From a virus: DNA of 64,000 bases. Numbering within the stretch: position 1 is the stretch's first letter; each line of letters opens with the position of its first letter. A program made the translations under genes and the position numbers. Shown piece after piece: positions 1 through 9,209 of the stretch. The notes under the pieces are model-generated. The model made no database searches and was not told the origin of the DNA. It was given only the letters and a program-made list of their open reading frames with translations. The stretch lies in the IMG/VR virus record IMGVR_UViG_3300030104_005320, positions 1-64,000 of that record; one strand, written 5' to 3'.

Positions 1-757
1 CACGTCTTTCTCCGTCTGCTATTCTCTTTTGAAGATCTTTTGGAAGTGTTTTATATACGTTTTTATTTTTAGTAGAAGTTTTTAGTAAGGATTGATAAGT
101 ATACTTTGACAGATTTAAAAAGAACTCAGGCTTGCCAACGCTGTACATTCCATAATCCTTAACGTCTACAGCTACAGGATTTAGAAAATCATACATCCAA
201 GGCACTTCTCGTTTTTTTGCCTTTATAGTTTCGATCAACACGTCGGCACCCGCTGATCTTTTTAGCTCTGCCTCTTTCTTAGGATCTAGCTTTGCGGTTC
301 TTCTTTTTACTACAACGTTTCCACATCTATAGAGATAATTTAAGAATCTCTCTGATCTATCTGTGCCATTAACTTGGTTAAACCATTTCCTGTAGAACTT
401 CTCTATGGTTTTATTTGGATGTACTAGAGTTAATCCTTGGCTGGCAAAATCACTCATTAAATCTACAATATTTCTAATTATGCCAACCCTGTCGTAAGCA
501 TTCATACAGGCTGCCATTATTTTTTTCTGCTTTGTAGGAAGAGCCTCACCCGGACGAAAAGAATCATAGTCAGATCTACTAAAGCTAGGACGAACCGATC
601 TGTTAGATTCAACGTCTATATATGTCTGACGATTACTACTATAAGGAAAATGTGCTACCGACTTATGAGCCACTCCGTCGTAGCCATCAAGATCAAGCTT
701 ATAAATACTTGCTTTTTCCGACTCGCTAGCCCATGTGCTGTATAAAGGATCAGACAT
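1..757 (-). CDS. Portal protein, N-terminal part (runs off window)
   Basis: The reading frame is open from an ATG at 757 to the window edge, so about 252 residues are visible and the C-terminus is missing. The product starts MSDPLYSTWASES. A stretch reading IRNIVDLMSDFASQG near residue 105 resembles the conserved N-terminal part of portal proteins, the dodecameric ring through which DNA enters the head. Position directly after the large terminase gene supports this. A GGAGA ribosome site lies 10 nt before the ATG and a TTGTGTATA-type promoter lies about 50 nt upstream. The identity rests on weak motif similarity plus gene order. Confidence 0.7.
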   Translation of the reverse strand, partial: MSDPLYSTWASESEKASIYKLDLDGYDGVAHKSVAHFPYSSNRQTYIDVESNRSVRPSFSRSDYDSFRPGEALPTKQKKIMAACMNAYDRVGIIRNIVDLMSDFASQGLTLVHPNKTIEKFYRKWFNQVNGTDRSERFLNYLYRCGNVVVKRRTAKLDPKKEAELKRSAGADVLIETIKAKKREVPWMYDFLNPVAVDVKDYGMYSVGKPEFFLNLSKYTYQSLLKTSTKNKNVYKTLPKDLQKRIADGERR

Positions 758-804
758 TTATATTGATCTCCAAGTAATAGTATTGCAATAGTATTATTAA
801 TATG

Positions 805-817
805 ATTCTATACACAC
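805..817 (-). promoter_or_regulatory. Candidate late promoter before portal
   Basis: On the minus strand the sequence reads GTGTGTATAGAAT, matching the TTGTGTATA motif seen upstream of several other genes here. It sits just after the terminase stop codon and about 50 nt before the portal start. Confidence 0.5.
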
Positions 818-818
818 T

Positions 819-2801
819 TTAGTATAAATTCTGAGTTTTTTCAGTAAACCAGCTAGGGCCATTAAAAAGCTTCTCATTAGAGAATTGAGAGCCGCCCCCT
901 TTGGCAGCAAACCCGCCAAACGCACCATGCTCAATAGTCTCTTTTTCTACTAAAACAGATCTAGCAGACATGTTGGCCATGATTAATGAAGAATAACGGT
1001 CTTTTCTTAATCGGCTCTTCCTGCCTGCACTGGTCTTTACCTCTGGTGTGTCCCATCTTTCTCTTCCTGTAGATGTCTGCGTCATAACAATCATTGAAAG
1101 TTCATCTTTTAATTCTTCTATCTCCATAACGCAGTCTTCTAGCGTGTCATAGTTTCTTCCTGAAGCTTTGTCTACTTCTAATGCTATACCTAAACTGGCA
1201 GAATCAAAATAAGGAAACAGCACAAGTCTGTCTTCAAAATCTTTTCTTAGCCCGTGGTTTGCTTCTGCTAACCAATCGGCTCTAGCAAACTGACACAATC
1301 TCAAAATATGTAGGCCGGTGTGGTCATCCGTATCTTTAGGCTTTTCCTCTATTACAGGCCATATAGCGACCTCACCTTCTGGTATTTTATCTTTGTCGTG
1401 CAAAGCCTCCATAACGGCGATACCGCCGCCTTGTGCATCTAGGGCTATTTCTACACAAGGGAAAACCTTCATTAGCTGTCTTATCTTTTTAGCACAGTAA
1501 GAGTAAAAATCGTCTTCATCGACAATTTTTGATTTTAGCTTATCCTTATGCTGCTGTCGATTGGTTGTCCAGCAGTGAACTATTCTTCTGTGGTCTGAGT
1601 TGACCTCCATAACTACAATGCTAAAGTTATCAACCTCAGAGGCGGGATCGACTCCAAATACATATTTTTTTCCGGATACGCCCTTCAAGGAAGCTTCAAA
1701 CCAAACATCTCCAGAAGGGAATATTGCCGGATTGGTAGGGGAGGTAGTGCAGGACTCTAACAGGCTGCGTTTGAAAAAACCTTGGCTGTCGGTGGTAAAA
1801 ACTGCACCGTATTCCATGTTATAAATTCCAGAGTGAACCGTCGCTTTTGCTCTGGCTATTTGGCCGCTATCCATGAATCCGTCAGGCAGCTTGTCTACAG
1901 ACATTCTCATAATTGAATACTCGGTCCAGTCAAATCCGGGGGGAATAGACCCGCCAAAAACTTCTTCAAGCTTCTTGGTGTCTCCTCCGCTGGAAACTAT
2001 AGATCGATATCTTTTCCAGTATTCTGCAAAATGATTAAAATCATAATATGCAGTTCCCGATAATATTATCTGGTTAGACTTATCAGAACCCATCTCTTTA
2101 TTAGGCTTGTCAACAGAAACTCCTAGCTCTTTAGCCTTTTTTTCCTTTGCCTTTTCTTTAACTTTTTCAATAGGAGAGGCGGCGACGGCAGCGAAACCAG
2201 CAACGACATTTTCAAAAATATCTCTAGGTATAGAGGCAAATTCATCAGCTATAATATCGTTTGCCCTCTGGCCTCTAATTTTACTACCGTCACCGAGTGG
2301 AAGACAGGTTATAGTGCTCTGACCAATATGCATAACACATCTATCCACATCTCTCCTTGGGCCGCTATTAGTAGGACATAAGTCTCTAAGAATTGGAGCA
2401 TTTTTCCAAATGGTATCCATATACTCAAACAAGACTTTGGACTGCCTAAAAGCGGCACCAACAATAATTATTTTACGTCGCGGCATAAATAAAGCTCGGA
2501 GTAGAGGATACACAGAAAGGATAAAAGATTTACCCATACCACGACTTCCTATGAGCATTGGGAATTTTCTATTCCACATCTCATAGAGCAGAAGAGACTG
2601 AAAAGGAGAAAGCTCTATATTTAAAATATATTTACAAGCAAAAGAAAAGTATTCAGGACGCATCATGAGCCAAGCCACTCGTTCTAGTAGCTTTTCGTTG
2701 TCAGAATCGCTCATCACAAAATCCATAGGATTGAACAGCTTAGATTCGTCTACTTCTATGTTAAGCCAAGCGTCCTGTATTTTTTGGCTATCAGATATCA
2801 T
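819..2801 (-). CDS. terL: Terminase large subunit
   Basis: This is the DNA-packaging motor: an ATPase that drives DNA into the prohead, joined to a nuclease that cuts concatemers. The 660-residue length is usual. Visible motifs are Walker A GSRGMGKS at about 85-92, Walker B DIIADE at 181-186, a coupling motif ILSGTA at 245-250, and nuclease aspartates in FGVDPASEVD (D384) and IALDAQGGG (D454). The start overlaps the stop of the upstream ClpP-like protease gene (ATGA), so both are translated from one message. Confidence 0.95.
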   Translation of the reverse strand: MISDSQKIQDAWLNIEVDESKLFNPMDFVMSDSDNEKLLERVAWLMMRPEYFSFACKYILNIELSPFQSLLLYEMWNRKFPMLIGSRGMGKSFILSVYPLLRALFMPRRKIIIVGAAFRQSKVLFEYMDTIWKNAPILRDLCPTNSGPRRDVDRCVMHIGQSTITCLPLGDGSKIRGQRANDIIADEFASIPRDIFENVVAGFAAVAASPIEKVKEKAKEKKAKELGVSVDKPNKEMGSDKSNQIILSGTAYYDFNHFAEYWKRYRSIVSSGGDTKKLEEVFGGSIPPGFDWTEYSIMRMSVDKLPDGFMDSGQIARAKATVHSGIYNMEYGAVFTTDSQGFFKRSLLESCTTSPTNPAIFPSGDVWFEASLKGVSGKKYVFGVDPASEVDNFSIVVMEVNSDHRRIVHCWTTNRQQHKDKLKSKIVDEDDFYSYCAKKIRQLMKVFPCVEIALDAQGGGIAVMEALHDKDKIPEGEVAIWPVIEEKPKDTDDHTGLHILRLCQFARADWLAEANHGLRKDFEDRLVLFPYFDSASLGIALEVDKASGRNYDTLEDCVMEIEELKDELSMIVMTQTSTGRERWDTPEVKTSAGRKSRLRKDRYSSLIMANMSARSVLVEKETIEHGAFGGFAAKGGGSQFSNEKLFNGPSWFTEKTQNLY

Positions 2802-3436
2802 ACGCCCTCCACAGAGTCGGCAAAACCATACTTGACAGCCTCTTCAGAGGTTAAAAACCAATCTCCTCTAGTATCTAGTTTTCTTTTTATATCTGATCTT
2901 ATTTGCGAATCGGTCTTGCCTTTATAAAAGGGAGACTTTTTACATCTTGACGCAAATATTTCTATCATTCTTTTATCCCCATGAGCCTCCCAAGCAGCCC
3001 AAGATTTAGCCTGTTTTCTAGTCAGGTGATCTCCTATTCCAGTTGTGCCTCTGTGTATCATCCAACAACAACTAGGCATTGTTATCCTATGATCGGCGGC
3101 CTGTGGAACTATAGAGCCCATTGACGCTGCGACCCCGTGGGTGTAAATTGTAATGTGACATTTGCTTCGTTTGATGGAGTCATACATCATGTAACCCGCT
3201 TCTTCGTCTCCCCCTATACTCATCTGGTGGATAATTATATCTTCAGTAGATATCGCTTCAAGTATTCTTAGATTTTTGACTAGCGTATTGGCCATTCTCC
3301 AGTCTACTCCCGGATCTCCCTCTTCAGGAGAAGAATAGTTTCCATGTACAAACAGCTCTCGCCTGTCGATCATTAGATTTAAAACATGGGCTTCTTCTGC
3401 CATAGAAGAAAAAGTAGTTCTCTTAGAATTGCTCAT
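2798..3436 (-). CDS. ClpP-like prohead (head maturation) protease
   Basis: A 212-residue member of the ClpP/S14 serine-protease fold. The nucleophile serine is in GVAASMGS (S105) and the catalytic histidine in MIHRG (H128). In tailed phages such proteins trim scaffold and capsid proteins during head maturation, and a place next to terL and portal fits that role. The gene overlaps both neighbours by a few bases. No major capsid gene is visible beside it, so that gene probably lies outside the window to the left. Confidence 0.85.
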   Translation of the reverse strand: MSNSKRTTFSSMAEEAHVLNLMIDRRELFVHGNYSSPEEGDPGVDWRMANTLVKNLRILEAISTEDIIIHQMSIGGDEEAGYMMYDSIKRSKCHITIYTHGVAASMGSIVPQAADHRITMPSCCWMIHRGTTGIGDHLTRKQAKSWAAWEAHGDKRMIEIFASRCKKSPFYKGKTDSQIRSDIKRKLDTRGDWFLTSEEAVKYGFADSVEGV

Positions 3437-3929
3437 TCTCTGTGCCCTCTTTGTGGAAAAGTTCGTTAAGCCTCTTGAATATACTGTTACAAACTAAAAA
3501 TGCATTTTCTTTGTTGCCACAGAATATTATCTTAGTGTCATACCATATCTGGAATTCCATTAAGCATTTTAACAAATATTTACCTGTAATTCTAACCTTA
3601 GATCTTGCCCTATGAGGGACTTTTGATCCTTCGGGAAATTTTAAGATATCTGCCATATCAAACTCGCATATTAAAAAAGAGAAAGGATAATCTTTCATTC
3701 TTTCCATTTCTTCCATGAAAGGTTTTTTCTTTCGTCCTAGATTCATAGATATTTCGGAAACAGAGGCTTTACGCTCAATACAAACGACTTCCTCAAATCC
3801 CTTCAAGGTGTAGTCGCCTGTATGGAGCGTGTCTACCTCCATTCCTTCGCACTTATCGTACTCGGAAAAGAACCATCCATCCTGTTCTCTTGTGTCTTTT
3901 ATGACCCTATACTTCTTTATCTTTTTCAT
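3423..3929 (-). CDS. ERCC4-type nuclease domain protein
   Basis: The 168-residue protein has the XPF/ERCC4 nuclease signature: DTREQ at 12-16, GDYTL at 38-42 and IERK at 51-54, giving the metal-binding D, D and ERK residues. Family members cut branched or flapped DNA. There is no helicase or helix-hairpin-helix part, so it is a stand-alone nuclease domain as in several phages. A role in resolving replication intermediates before packaging is inferred from its place in the packaging operon. Confidence 0.85.
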   Translation of the reverse strand: MKKIKKYRVIKDTREQDGWFFSEYDKCEGMEVDTLHTGDYTLKGFEEVVCIERKASVSEISMNLGRKKKPFMEEMERMKDYPFSFLICEFDMADILKFPEGSKVPHRARSKVRITGKYLLKCLMEFQIWYDTKIIFCGNKENAFLVCNSIFKRLNELFHKEGTENEQF

Positions 3930-4296
3930 TCAAATTCCACCAAGGTTTTTTCTTTTCTTCCTTTTCTGGTGTTTCTTCTTCAGGCTCCGGAACAACAACA
4001 TCTTCTGGCACAACTGGCTCAGGTTCTGGTTCTGGTTCTGGTTCGGGATCTGGGATTACAACTTCTGGCTCTGGAACAACCTCTCCGGCCTTCTTGATGG
4101 TTATAGTTGTATAATCATCATTCAAAAATACCGAGTAGTCTTTAGCTTCGCTATATCTATGCTTCCATGCCCAGTTGCTCAAATTAGCATGAGCCTCTTG
4201 CCATTCATCTGGCCTAGACGATATAGATACTTCTACAGAATCTCCGGCCTCTATGCTTTCTACTATTTTCCACAATTCTTTTTCTAGCTTATTCAT
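3907..4296 (-). CDS. Acidic Pro-Glu-repeat protein
   Basis: 129 residues with no recognised domain. The first ~70 residues look folded. They are followed by a low-complexity stretch of alternating Pro and Glu/Asp (about residues 74-112) and a Lys/Trp-rich tail. Such PE stretches often act as extended spacers. The gene overlaps both the HNH gene and the ERCC4 gene by a few bases, so it belongs to the operon. Function unknown. Confidence 0.7.
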   Translation of the reverse strand: MNKLEKELWKIVESIEAGDSVEVSISSRPDEWQEAHANLSNWAWKHRYSEAKDYSVFLNDDYTTITIKKAGEVVPEPEVVIPDPEPEPEPEPEPVVPEDVVVPEPEEETPEKEEKKKPWWNLNEKDKEV

Positions 4297-4568
4297 TTTC
4301 TACCCTCTCTTATTTTGTTTAAAAAGTATGACATGTAGTGTGCTTCTTTGCCAGTCACGGACTTGTGACAGGCAACACACAAAGTTATTCCATTATCCGG
4401 GTCATATCTTAGGGAACTAGCAGAACTCCACTTCATGATGTGGTGAACATTTAGTCTCGCCCTCTTGCCCTTCTTTCCGCACATTTGGCAAGTGTATTTG
4501 TCCCTCTTTAATACCTTCTTCCTAAACTCCTTGTAAACAGGATCGCTGTAATCTCGCCGCTTCGACAT
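4293..4568 (-). CDS. HNH endonuclease
   Basis: 91 residues with the HNH fold: two CxxC zinc knuckles (CQMCGKK and CVAC) around the VHHI core and a downstream asparagine/histidine (NGITLCVACH). HNH proteins beside terminase genes often assist DNA packaging cleavage; others are free-standing homing nucleases. The start overlaps the 3' end of the GDP-mannose dehydratase gene by 47 bp, suggesting insertion at that gene's end or simple compaction. Confidence 0.85.
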   Translation of the reverse strand: MSKRRDYSDPVYKEFRKKVLKRDKYTCQMCGKKGKRARLNVHHIMKWSSASSLRYDPDNGITLCVACHKSVTGKEAHYMSYFLNKIREGRK

Positions 4569-5643
4569 CGCTCTTAACCATCCTTTCGGTAAGTTCTTTA
4601 AAGCTGATTTTTGGTTTCCAGCCCAGCTTTTGTTTTGCCTTGTCGGGTTTGCCGAGTAAGTAATCTACCTCCGCAGGACGGTAAAACTCAGGATCAATTA
4701 CAATATATTGCTCCCAGTCGTCTATGCCGATTACACTAAAAGCCACCTCTAAAAATTCTCTAACGCTATGTGTCTCGCCAGTAGCCACCACATAATCGTC
4801 TGGAACTTCCTGTTGTAACATTAGCCACATCGCCTCTACGTAATCCTTAGCATGTCCCCAGTCTCTTCTAGCGTCTATGTTTCCAAGTCTAAGCTTAGGA
4901 AACTGAAATCCTTGATCTTTGTTTGTTCTTCCCGGTATATATACCTCATCCTGATCTACCGTAACCAATTGATCTGCGTTAATGTCCTTAGAGTCCATCC
5001 ATGCGGCAAATTCGCCAATCCACTTAGTAATTTTTCTGGTAACAAAAAGCTCTCCCCGCCTTTCGCTTTCATGGTTGAATAATATACCAGAACTAGCATG
5101 TATACCGTAACTATCTCTGTAAATTCTAATCATGTCGTGGGCACCACGTTTAGCCACTGCATAAGGACTCTGCGGAACAAACGCGGTGTTTTCGTCTTGA
5201 TATTTTTCTATACTTTTGCCAAATATAGGCTCAATCTTTTCCGTATAGTTTTTGCCAAACATCTCGCTAGAGTTTGCCTGATAAAGTTTAATTTCGTTTT
5301 TTCGAGAAGAATACCTGATTGCTTCAAGTATGTTTACAAGACCACTGTAAGTCACGTCGGAGGTTAGATGCACTTGGTCAAAACTAGTCTTAACATGGGA
5401 CTGTGCGGCAAGGTTGTAAACTTCGTCTGGCTTATGCTCTTCGATTATTTTACTAACATTAAATCCATCCGTTACATCGCCCTCGACTATTTTTATTTTT
5501 GGCAAGATGTGAGAAATTCTAGTCAGAGTGTTAACACTAACACGTCTAGTAACGCCAACAACCTTATATCCTCTACTTAAAAGTAGTTCTGCCAGATAGC
5601 TACCATCTTGTCCAGTTATACCGAAAATAATTGCTTTTTTCAT
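4522..5643 (-). CDS. gmd: GDP-mannose 4,6-dehydratase
   Basis: A short-chain dehydrogenase/reductase that turns GDP-mannose into GDP-4-keto-6-deoxymannose, precursor of GDP-fucose and other deoxysugars. The Rossmann motif GITGQDG is at 8-14, the SSE motif at 125-127 and the catalytic YxxxK (YAVAK) at 161-165. The length of 373 residues is usual. The start overlaps the upstream methyltransferase gene (ATGA). A fucosyltransferase-like gene lies at 42991-43737, so the phage may supply its own deoxysugar. No GDP-fucose synthase (fcl) is seen in the window. Confidence 0.9.
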   Translation of the reverse strand: MKKAIIFGITGQDGSYLAELLLSRGYKVVGVTRRVSVNTLTRISHILPKIKIVEGDVTDGFNVSKIIEEHKPDEVYNLAAQSHVKTSFDQVHLTSDVTYSGLVNILEAIRYSSRKNEIKLYQANSSEMFGKNYTEKIEPIFGKSIEKYQDENTAFVPQSPYAVAKRGAHDMIRIYRDSYGIHASSGILFNHESERRGELFVTRKITKWIGEFAAWMDSKDINADQLVTVDQDEVYIPGRTNKDQGFQFPKLRLGNIDARRDWGHAKDYVEAMWLMLQQEVPDDYVVATGETHSVREFLEVAFSVIGIDDWEQYIVIDPEFYRPAEVDYLLGKPDKAKQKLGWKPKISFKELTERMVKSDVEAARLQRSCLQGV

Positions 5644-6395
5644 CTTTGTATTGGCTCCTTAACTATTCCTTCGTTGTTTAATTTACATAGTTCAAATGAT
5701 TTTCTGGCTTTACGACGCTTTTCCCATAGTGTATCTTTTATAATATGAGCTATAAACATATTTTCACGAACAACCTCTCTTCTGGTTACATAGTTGCACG
5801 ATTCGATTCCCGCCCATGTGCCAGCTCTAACCTGATCCTCTGGCCAGTCATCACATATAAAAATGAATTCATCTGCCAAAACCGGATAGTAATAATAAAG
5901 AGCCATGAAATGACTGCCGAGACTATGGTCGCCATCATAAAAGTACACATTGATAGGCTCTTTGATAAGGTCTAGTGGGATACCAAAAGAGTCTCCATCA
6001 TAAAACTCAAACTCCATTGGCTCCTCTTCTTCCGAAGACATTAGACCAAGCATAACGTCAGAGTTTAAATTCATATGTGTCTTCATGCCTCCGTTGCCAT
6101 CTTTAAAAGATGCACCCTGACGCAAAGCAAACTGAGAAAAGTTATCACACGCAAAAGCATAATTAGGTTTGTTTTTGTAAAGTGCCGAATACAAACACGC
6201 CCCCTTCCAAGTACCCACCTGCATGTAATTACATCCATCAAAATCGACCAGCAAGTTTAATAAGTTTCTGGCTCCCTCTTGAACCATACCCTGCATAGTC
6301 TTTGCTTTTTCGTTTAATTTTGAATAGCCGTTATCGTGCTTTTCAACACAGTCGTCTATATGGTCATCCAAAAATTGTCCCATTTCTCCAGTCAT
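5640..6395 (-). CDS. Class I SAM methyltransferase-like protein
   Basis: 251 residues. A glycine-containing first strand (YMQVGTWKGACL, about 57-68), an acidic second strand end (FACDNFSQ) and YFYDGDHS near 150 resemble methyltransferases of the Methyltransf_24 type, often linked to sugar or surface-polymer genes. The substrate is unknown. Its place directly before gmd suggests modification of a glycan. The assignment is from fold motifs only. Confidence 0.65.
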   Translation of the reverse strand: MTGEMGQFLDDHIDDCVEKHDNGYSKLNEKAKTMQGMVQEGARNLLNLLVDFDGCNYMQVGTWKGACLYSALYKNKPNYAFACDNFSQFALRQGASFKDGNGGMKTHMNLNSDVMLGLMSSEEEEPMEFEFYDGDSFGIPLDLIKEPINVYFYDGDHSLGSHFMALYYYYPVLADEFIFICDDWPEDQVRAGTWAGIESCNYVTRREVVRENMFIAHIIKDTLWEKRRKARKSFELCKLNNEGIVKEPIQR

Positions 6396-6396
6396 G

Positions 6397-6861
6397 TCAT
6401 CCTTTATATTTTGTTCTAAATATATAATCTGTAAATAAATAAACTACACCAAAATTCTTTGCCGGTCGGCGGTGGTGTAATTCGTGATGTTCTTTAGCCT
6501 TCTTGTAATATCCGGGGAAGCACTTCATTATCCAGTTTTTTTCTAAATCGTGTATCCCTCTATGTATTTTAGTCCAAGTATACGAATGAAACACAAAAAC
6601 CGCCAATAAAGATAATAAACATGGCCACCCTATAAAGAAAGCCCCAATAATTAAGGGACTGCCTATAATCAAATGATTCCAGACTGGCAAATCTATATTC
6701 ATGTCGTTTCTCTCGTTTTTGTGATGCTCAACCGCATGATCTCTCCAGATCCAACTAGGAAGCCACATTTTTCTTTTGTGCATTGTATGTTTATGTATTA
6801 GATATTCTGCCAAAGCCATTACTATCGTCCAAATCGCAAACCACACTATAAAGCTAATCAT
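6397..6861 (-). CDS. Fatty-acid-hydroxylase-like membrane protein
   Basis: 154 residues with two or more membrane segments and clustered histidine boxes: HKHTMHKR, HAVEHHKN, HRGIHD and HHELHHRR. This is the di-iron pattern of the fatty acid hydroxylase/sterol desaturase superfamily, which oxidises membrane lipids. The start overlaps the upstream gene. A phage copy could change host envelope lipids, but this is inference. Confidence 0.7.
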   Translation of the reverse strand: MISFIVWFAIWTIVMALAEYLIHKHTMHKRKMWLPSWIWRDHAVEHHKNERNDMNIDLPVWNHLIIGSPLIIGAFFIGWPCLLSLLAVFVFHSYTWTKIHRGIHDLEKNWIMKCFPGYYKKAKEHHELHHRRPAKNFGVVYLFTDYIFRTKYKG

Positions 6862-7657
6862 CGTCTTCCCCTTTTAAGGTTTCGGGAGTTAAAAATGGTT
6901 GATCCACTTTGCCGTCCTCATATGTCGTGTATTCCGACAGTCGTTCTTTCTCGTTCTCCATTGCTAGTCGCATTTTTTCCATTTCAATACCAATGCCGGT
7001 ACGAAATGTTTCATCCGTGGCTATTTGTTTCACTAATGAAGCGAACGTTTGCTTACTGTCTTCAATGGCTTTAATACGTTGCTCCCTCGTCCCCTTTAGA
7101 TCCTTAAGCATCGTAGCCTTACGAGCTTGGAGATCCTTGTAGTCTTTTGATAGTGTTTCTAGACCGGCCCTCAGAACTGCTATCTGACGCTCCAGTTGCA
7201 TAATGTAGTCCATGTCTCTTTGATCTTTATCTACCGCCTTTTCTTGCGAAACTAAAGTAGCAAAAGTTTGTATCTGTGTCTGACTCTCATGTTGGCTTTT
7301 TAGAATCCTATTCATCAATATTTCTAGTTTTATCGTATCGATGATTTGCATTTCTTCTGTATGAAATACATCGTCTTTAAACTGACTCCACATCTTCTTG
7401 AAATGAAACTCAAACATTTCCAACTCTTCTGGCGTAAATTGTTTATCCAATTCGCGGTAGTATGGCTTCTCTTTGAGTTCATTAGCAACTAGTGCTTCTT
7501 TTTTCTGTTTGTTACTAAAGCCAATATTTTTTCCTATCCACTCCTTAATGCTTTCTGGATCTCGGTCTAGGTGATTAGCTATGTCTTCTGGAGAAAGAAC
7601 CTCGGCTTTCGCCTCGATAAAGTCCATGTCCTCTTTAGAGAATCTACCCTTTTTCAT
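6854..7657 (-). CDS. HTH and coiled-coil protein, possible small terminase
   Basis: I place the start at 7657 (MKKGRFSKEDM) because GAGGTG lies 9 nt upstream; a longer frame begins at 7693. An N-terminal helix-turn-helix-like stretch (SPEDIANHLDRDPESIKEWI) is followed by long charged helices, probably coiled coil. Small terminase subunits, which bind the packaging start site, have this layout, and the gene lies in the packaging operon. No specific signature confirms it. Confidence 0.55.
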   Translation of the reverse strand: MKKGRFSKEDMDFIEAKAEVLSPEDIANHLDRDPESIKEWIGKNIGFSNKQKKEALVANELKEKPYYRELDKQFTPEELEMFEFHFKKMWSQFKDDVFHTEEMQIIDTIKLEILMNRILKSQHESQTQIQTFATLVSQEKAVDKDQRDMDYIMQLERQIAVLRAGLETLSKDYKDLQARKATMLKDLKGTREQRIKAIEDSKQTFASLVKQIATDETFRTGIGIEMEKMRLAMENEKERLSEYTTYEDGKVDQPFLTPETLKGEDDD

Positions 7658-8414
7658 AACCAAGCACCTCAAATTCATCATGGTAAGCGTCAAACAAAAA
7701 CTCTTTTAAATCAGGCGTGTAAAACCGCTCACAAGTCTCACGACTTAAACCCCCGGCTGTAGAGTTATACTTTGCAAGTTCGCGATATTGTAATCCTATT
7801 TTTTGGCAAACCTTTTTCCAGTCTTCATTCATGTTTTCAAAGCGGCCCATAAAATTTAACATAATGTTGTTATCGTGATCGCACACATCACTAACCTGTG
7901 TGCCGCCCGCATTATAGTTAAATTCCCGCAAGAACCAGTCAAACGTAAATTCATAATTGCCCGGCTCAATATTTGGAACATTGTGTCCGAGGGGCAAATT
8001 ATATTGTAATTCACTAGGGTCTATGTCTAAAACCTGTTGTGCAGAAAGATGCCAACTACTATGGGGCAGATTCATAAAAACAGATTGTATCTGCTGAATA
8101 TATAAAGACACACATCGCGTAAAAGGATCACGCACAAACCCAAAACAAAAGAACTCGTCAGGATCAAAAATCTCTATTGCGGCCCATCGCCTCATTTTAG
8201 TGTGCATGTTGGAATATTGGATGCCCACCCCATAATCGAACGGGGTAAAGTTGAGAGAAGGCATTTTGCCAGTTAATTGCATCTCCTCGTATCCCTCATT
8301 AAGATCGGTTGCAAGAAAATACCAACCCGGCTGAGATCTAAGTTCTATCGACATACTAGTGCCACCGCATTTTTCAACATGACAAAAAAGATATTTTTTT
8401 TCCAAGTTAATCAT
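7644..8414 (-). CDS. Sulfotransferase family protein
   Basis: 256 residues. The PAPS-binding 5' loop HVEKCGGTS is at 12-20 and the 3' phosphate motif VRDPFTR at 94-100, both typical of carbohydrate sulfotransferases (Sulfotransfer_2 type). The enzyme would move sulfate from PAPS to a sugar. The gene overlaps its neighbours by a few bases. A second, shorter sulfotransferase is at 29816-30403. Confidence 0.8.
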   Translation of the reverse strand: MINLEKKYLFCHVEKCGGTSMSIELRSQPGWYFLATDLNEGYEEMQLTGKMPSLNFTPFDYGVGIQYSNMHTKMRRWAAIEIFDPDEFFCFGFVRDPFTRCVSLYIQQIQSVFMNLPHSSWHLSAQQVLDIDPSELQYNLPLGHNVPNIEPGNYEFTFDWFLREFNYNAGGTQVSDVCDHDNNIMLNFMGRFENMNEDWKKVCQKIGLQYRELAKYNSTAGGLSRETCERFYTPDLKEFLFDAYHDEFEVLGYEKG

Positions 8415-8926
8415 AAAACATCCTCTCCATTTATAATATTTTCTATCACTCCAATGATTATGGCCTTGCGGCCTTTAGGCAGAGGAGCGTTGTGTCTGAG
8501 TTTTAGATAGTCTCGACGTAGGTGGGGAGGGAGCTTTTCGTCTATAAGCTTTAGTACTTCATTTAGGTGGGCTTGACTGCCTATGTTGTCTGGGGTGCAA
8601 ATGTTATATAGGGCGTCAATGTCTATGGGTTCAAGAAGGGACTTTTTGCGGTCCTGAATCTTTTGGGCGGCGGAGCCATAGTCAAGTCTGTAATAATTAT
8701 CACGCTTGAAGGTTTTGAGGCGATTGTTTATGTGGGTATACATGAAGTTCTCTAAGGGGCGACTTTTGTCGTACTTAGCTAGTCCTGCAACGCCAATTAG
8801 AAAAGCCTCCTGTTCTATGTCTTCAATCTCGTATGTGGCAAAGACATATTTAGGGGCTAGTCGCTTTGATATCTTTAATATAACCTCTATGGCTTTTTCT
8901 TCATCAATACCGTCTGGAATCTTCAT
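8411..8926 (-). CDS. Phage sigma-70-like factor, region 2
   Basis: 171 residues. The segment DIEQEAFLIGVAGLAKYD, followed by PLENFMYTHINNRLKTFKR, matches sigma region 2, which binds core RNA polymerase and the -10 element. A clear region 4 is not seen, although the C-terminal half carries a short helical stretch. It may direct transcription of late genes. It lies promoter-proximal in the packaging operon. Confidence 0.7.
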   Translation of the reverse strand: MKIPDGIDEEKAIEVILKISKRLAPKYVFATYEIEDIEQEAFLIGVAGLAKYDKSRPLENFMYTHINNRLKTFKRDNYYRLDYGSAAQKIQDRKKSLLEPIDIDALYNICTPDNIGSQAHLNEVLKLIDEKLPPHLRRDYLKLRHNAPLPKGRKAIIIGVIENIINGEDVL

Positions 8927-9158
8927 CCTCTTCCCTTGCTTGATCTCTTATGTCCAAATGGTCAGCATAGTTCTCTTCGAACTTACGCTCACGCTTTTCT
9001 TTGGTTTCCTCGTCTTCGGGCTCCCAGCTAAAGACTTCCGCCAGCGGTTTATCGGGATCGGGAATTTTCTGTTCAAGTAGTGAAGATATCTCTTTGTTCA
9101 GTTTAGCGGTGCTTTTTGAACTAAGGGACGATTTGACTTTTTTAGATTTTTTTGGCAT
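8904..9158 (-). CDS. Small charged protein, first gene of packaging operon
   Basis: 84 residues, basic at the N-terminus and strongly acidic near the C-terminus. No domain recognised. A strong site (GAGGAGG) lies 7-8 nt before the ATG and a TTGTGTATA-type promoter about 45 nt upstream. It overlaps the sigma-like gene by 23 bp. Confidence 0.65.
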   Translation of the reverse strand: MPKKSKKVKSSLSSKSTAKLNKEISSLLEQKIPDPDKPLAEVFSWEPEDEETKEKRERKFEENYADHLDIRDQAREEDEDSRRY

Positions 9159-9194
9159 ATTGGTATCCTCCTCTGTATTATAGACGCAACATTG

Positions 9195-9207
9195 ATTCTA
9201 TACACAA
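9195..9207 (-). promoter_or_regulatory. Candidate late promoter of packaging operon
   Basis: The minus strand reads TTGTGTATAGAAT, nearly the same as the site before the portal gene. It is the only promoter-like sequence upstream of the operon that runs from 9158 down to terL. Confidence 0.55.
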
Positions 9208-9209
9208 TT

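Noticed and set aside
3822-4287. Plus-strand frames opposite the Pro-Glu repeat and ERCC4 genes
   Set aside because: They arise from low-complexity antisense sequence and have no ribosome site.
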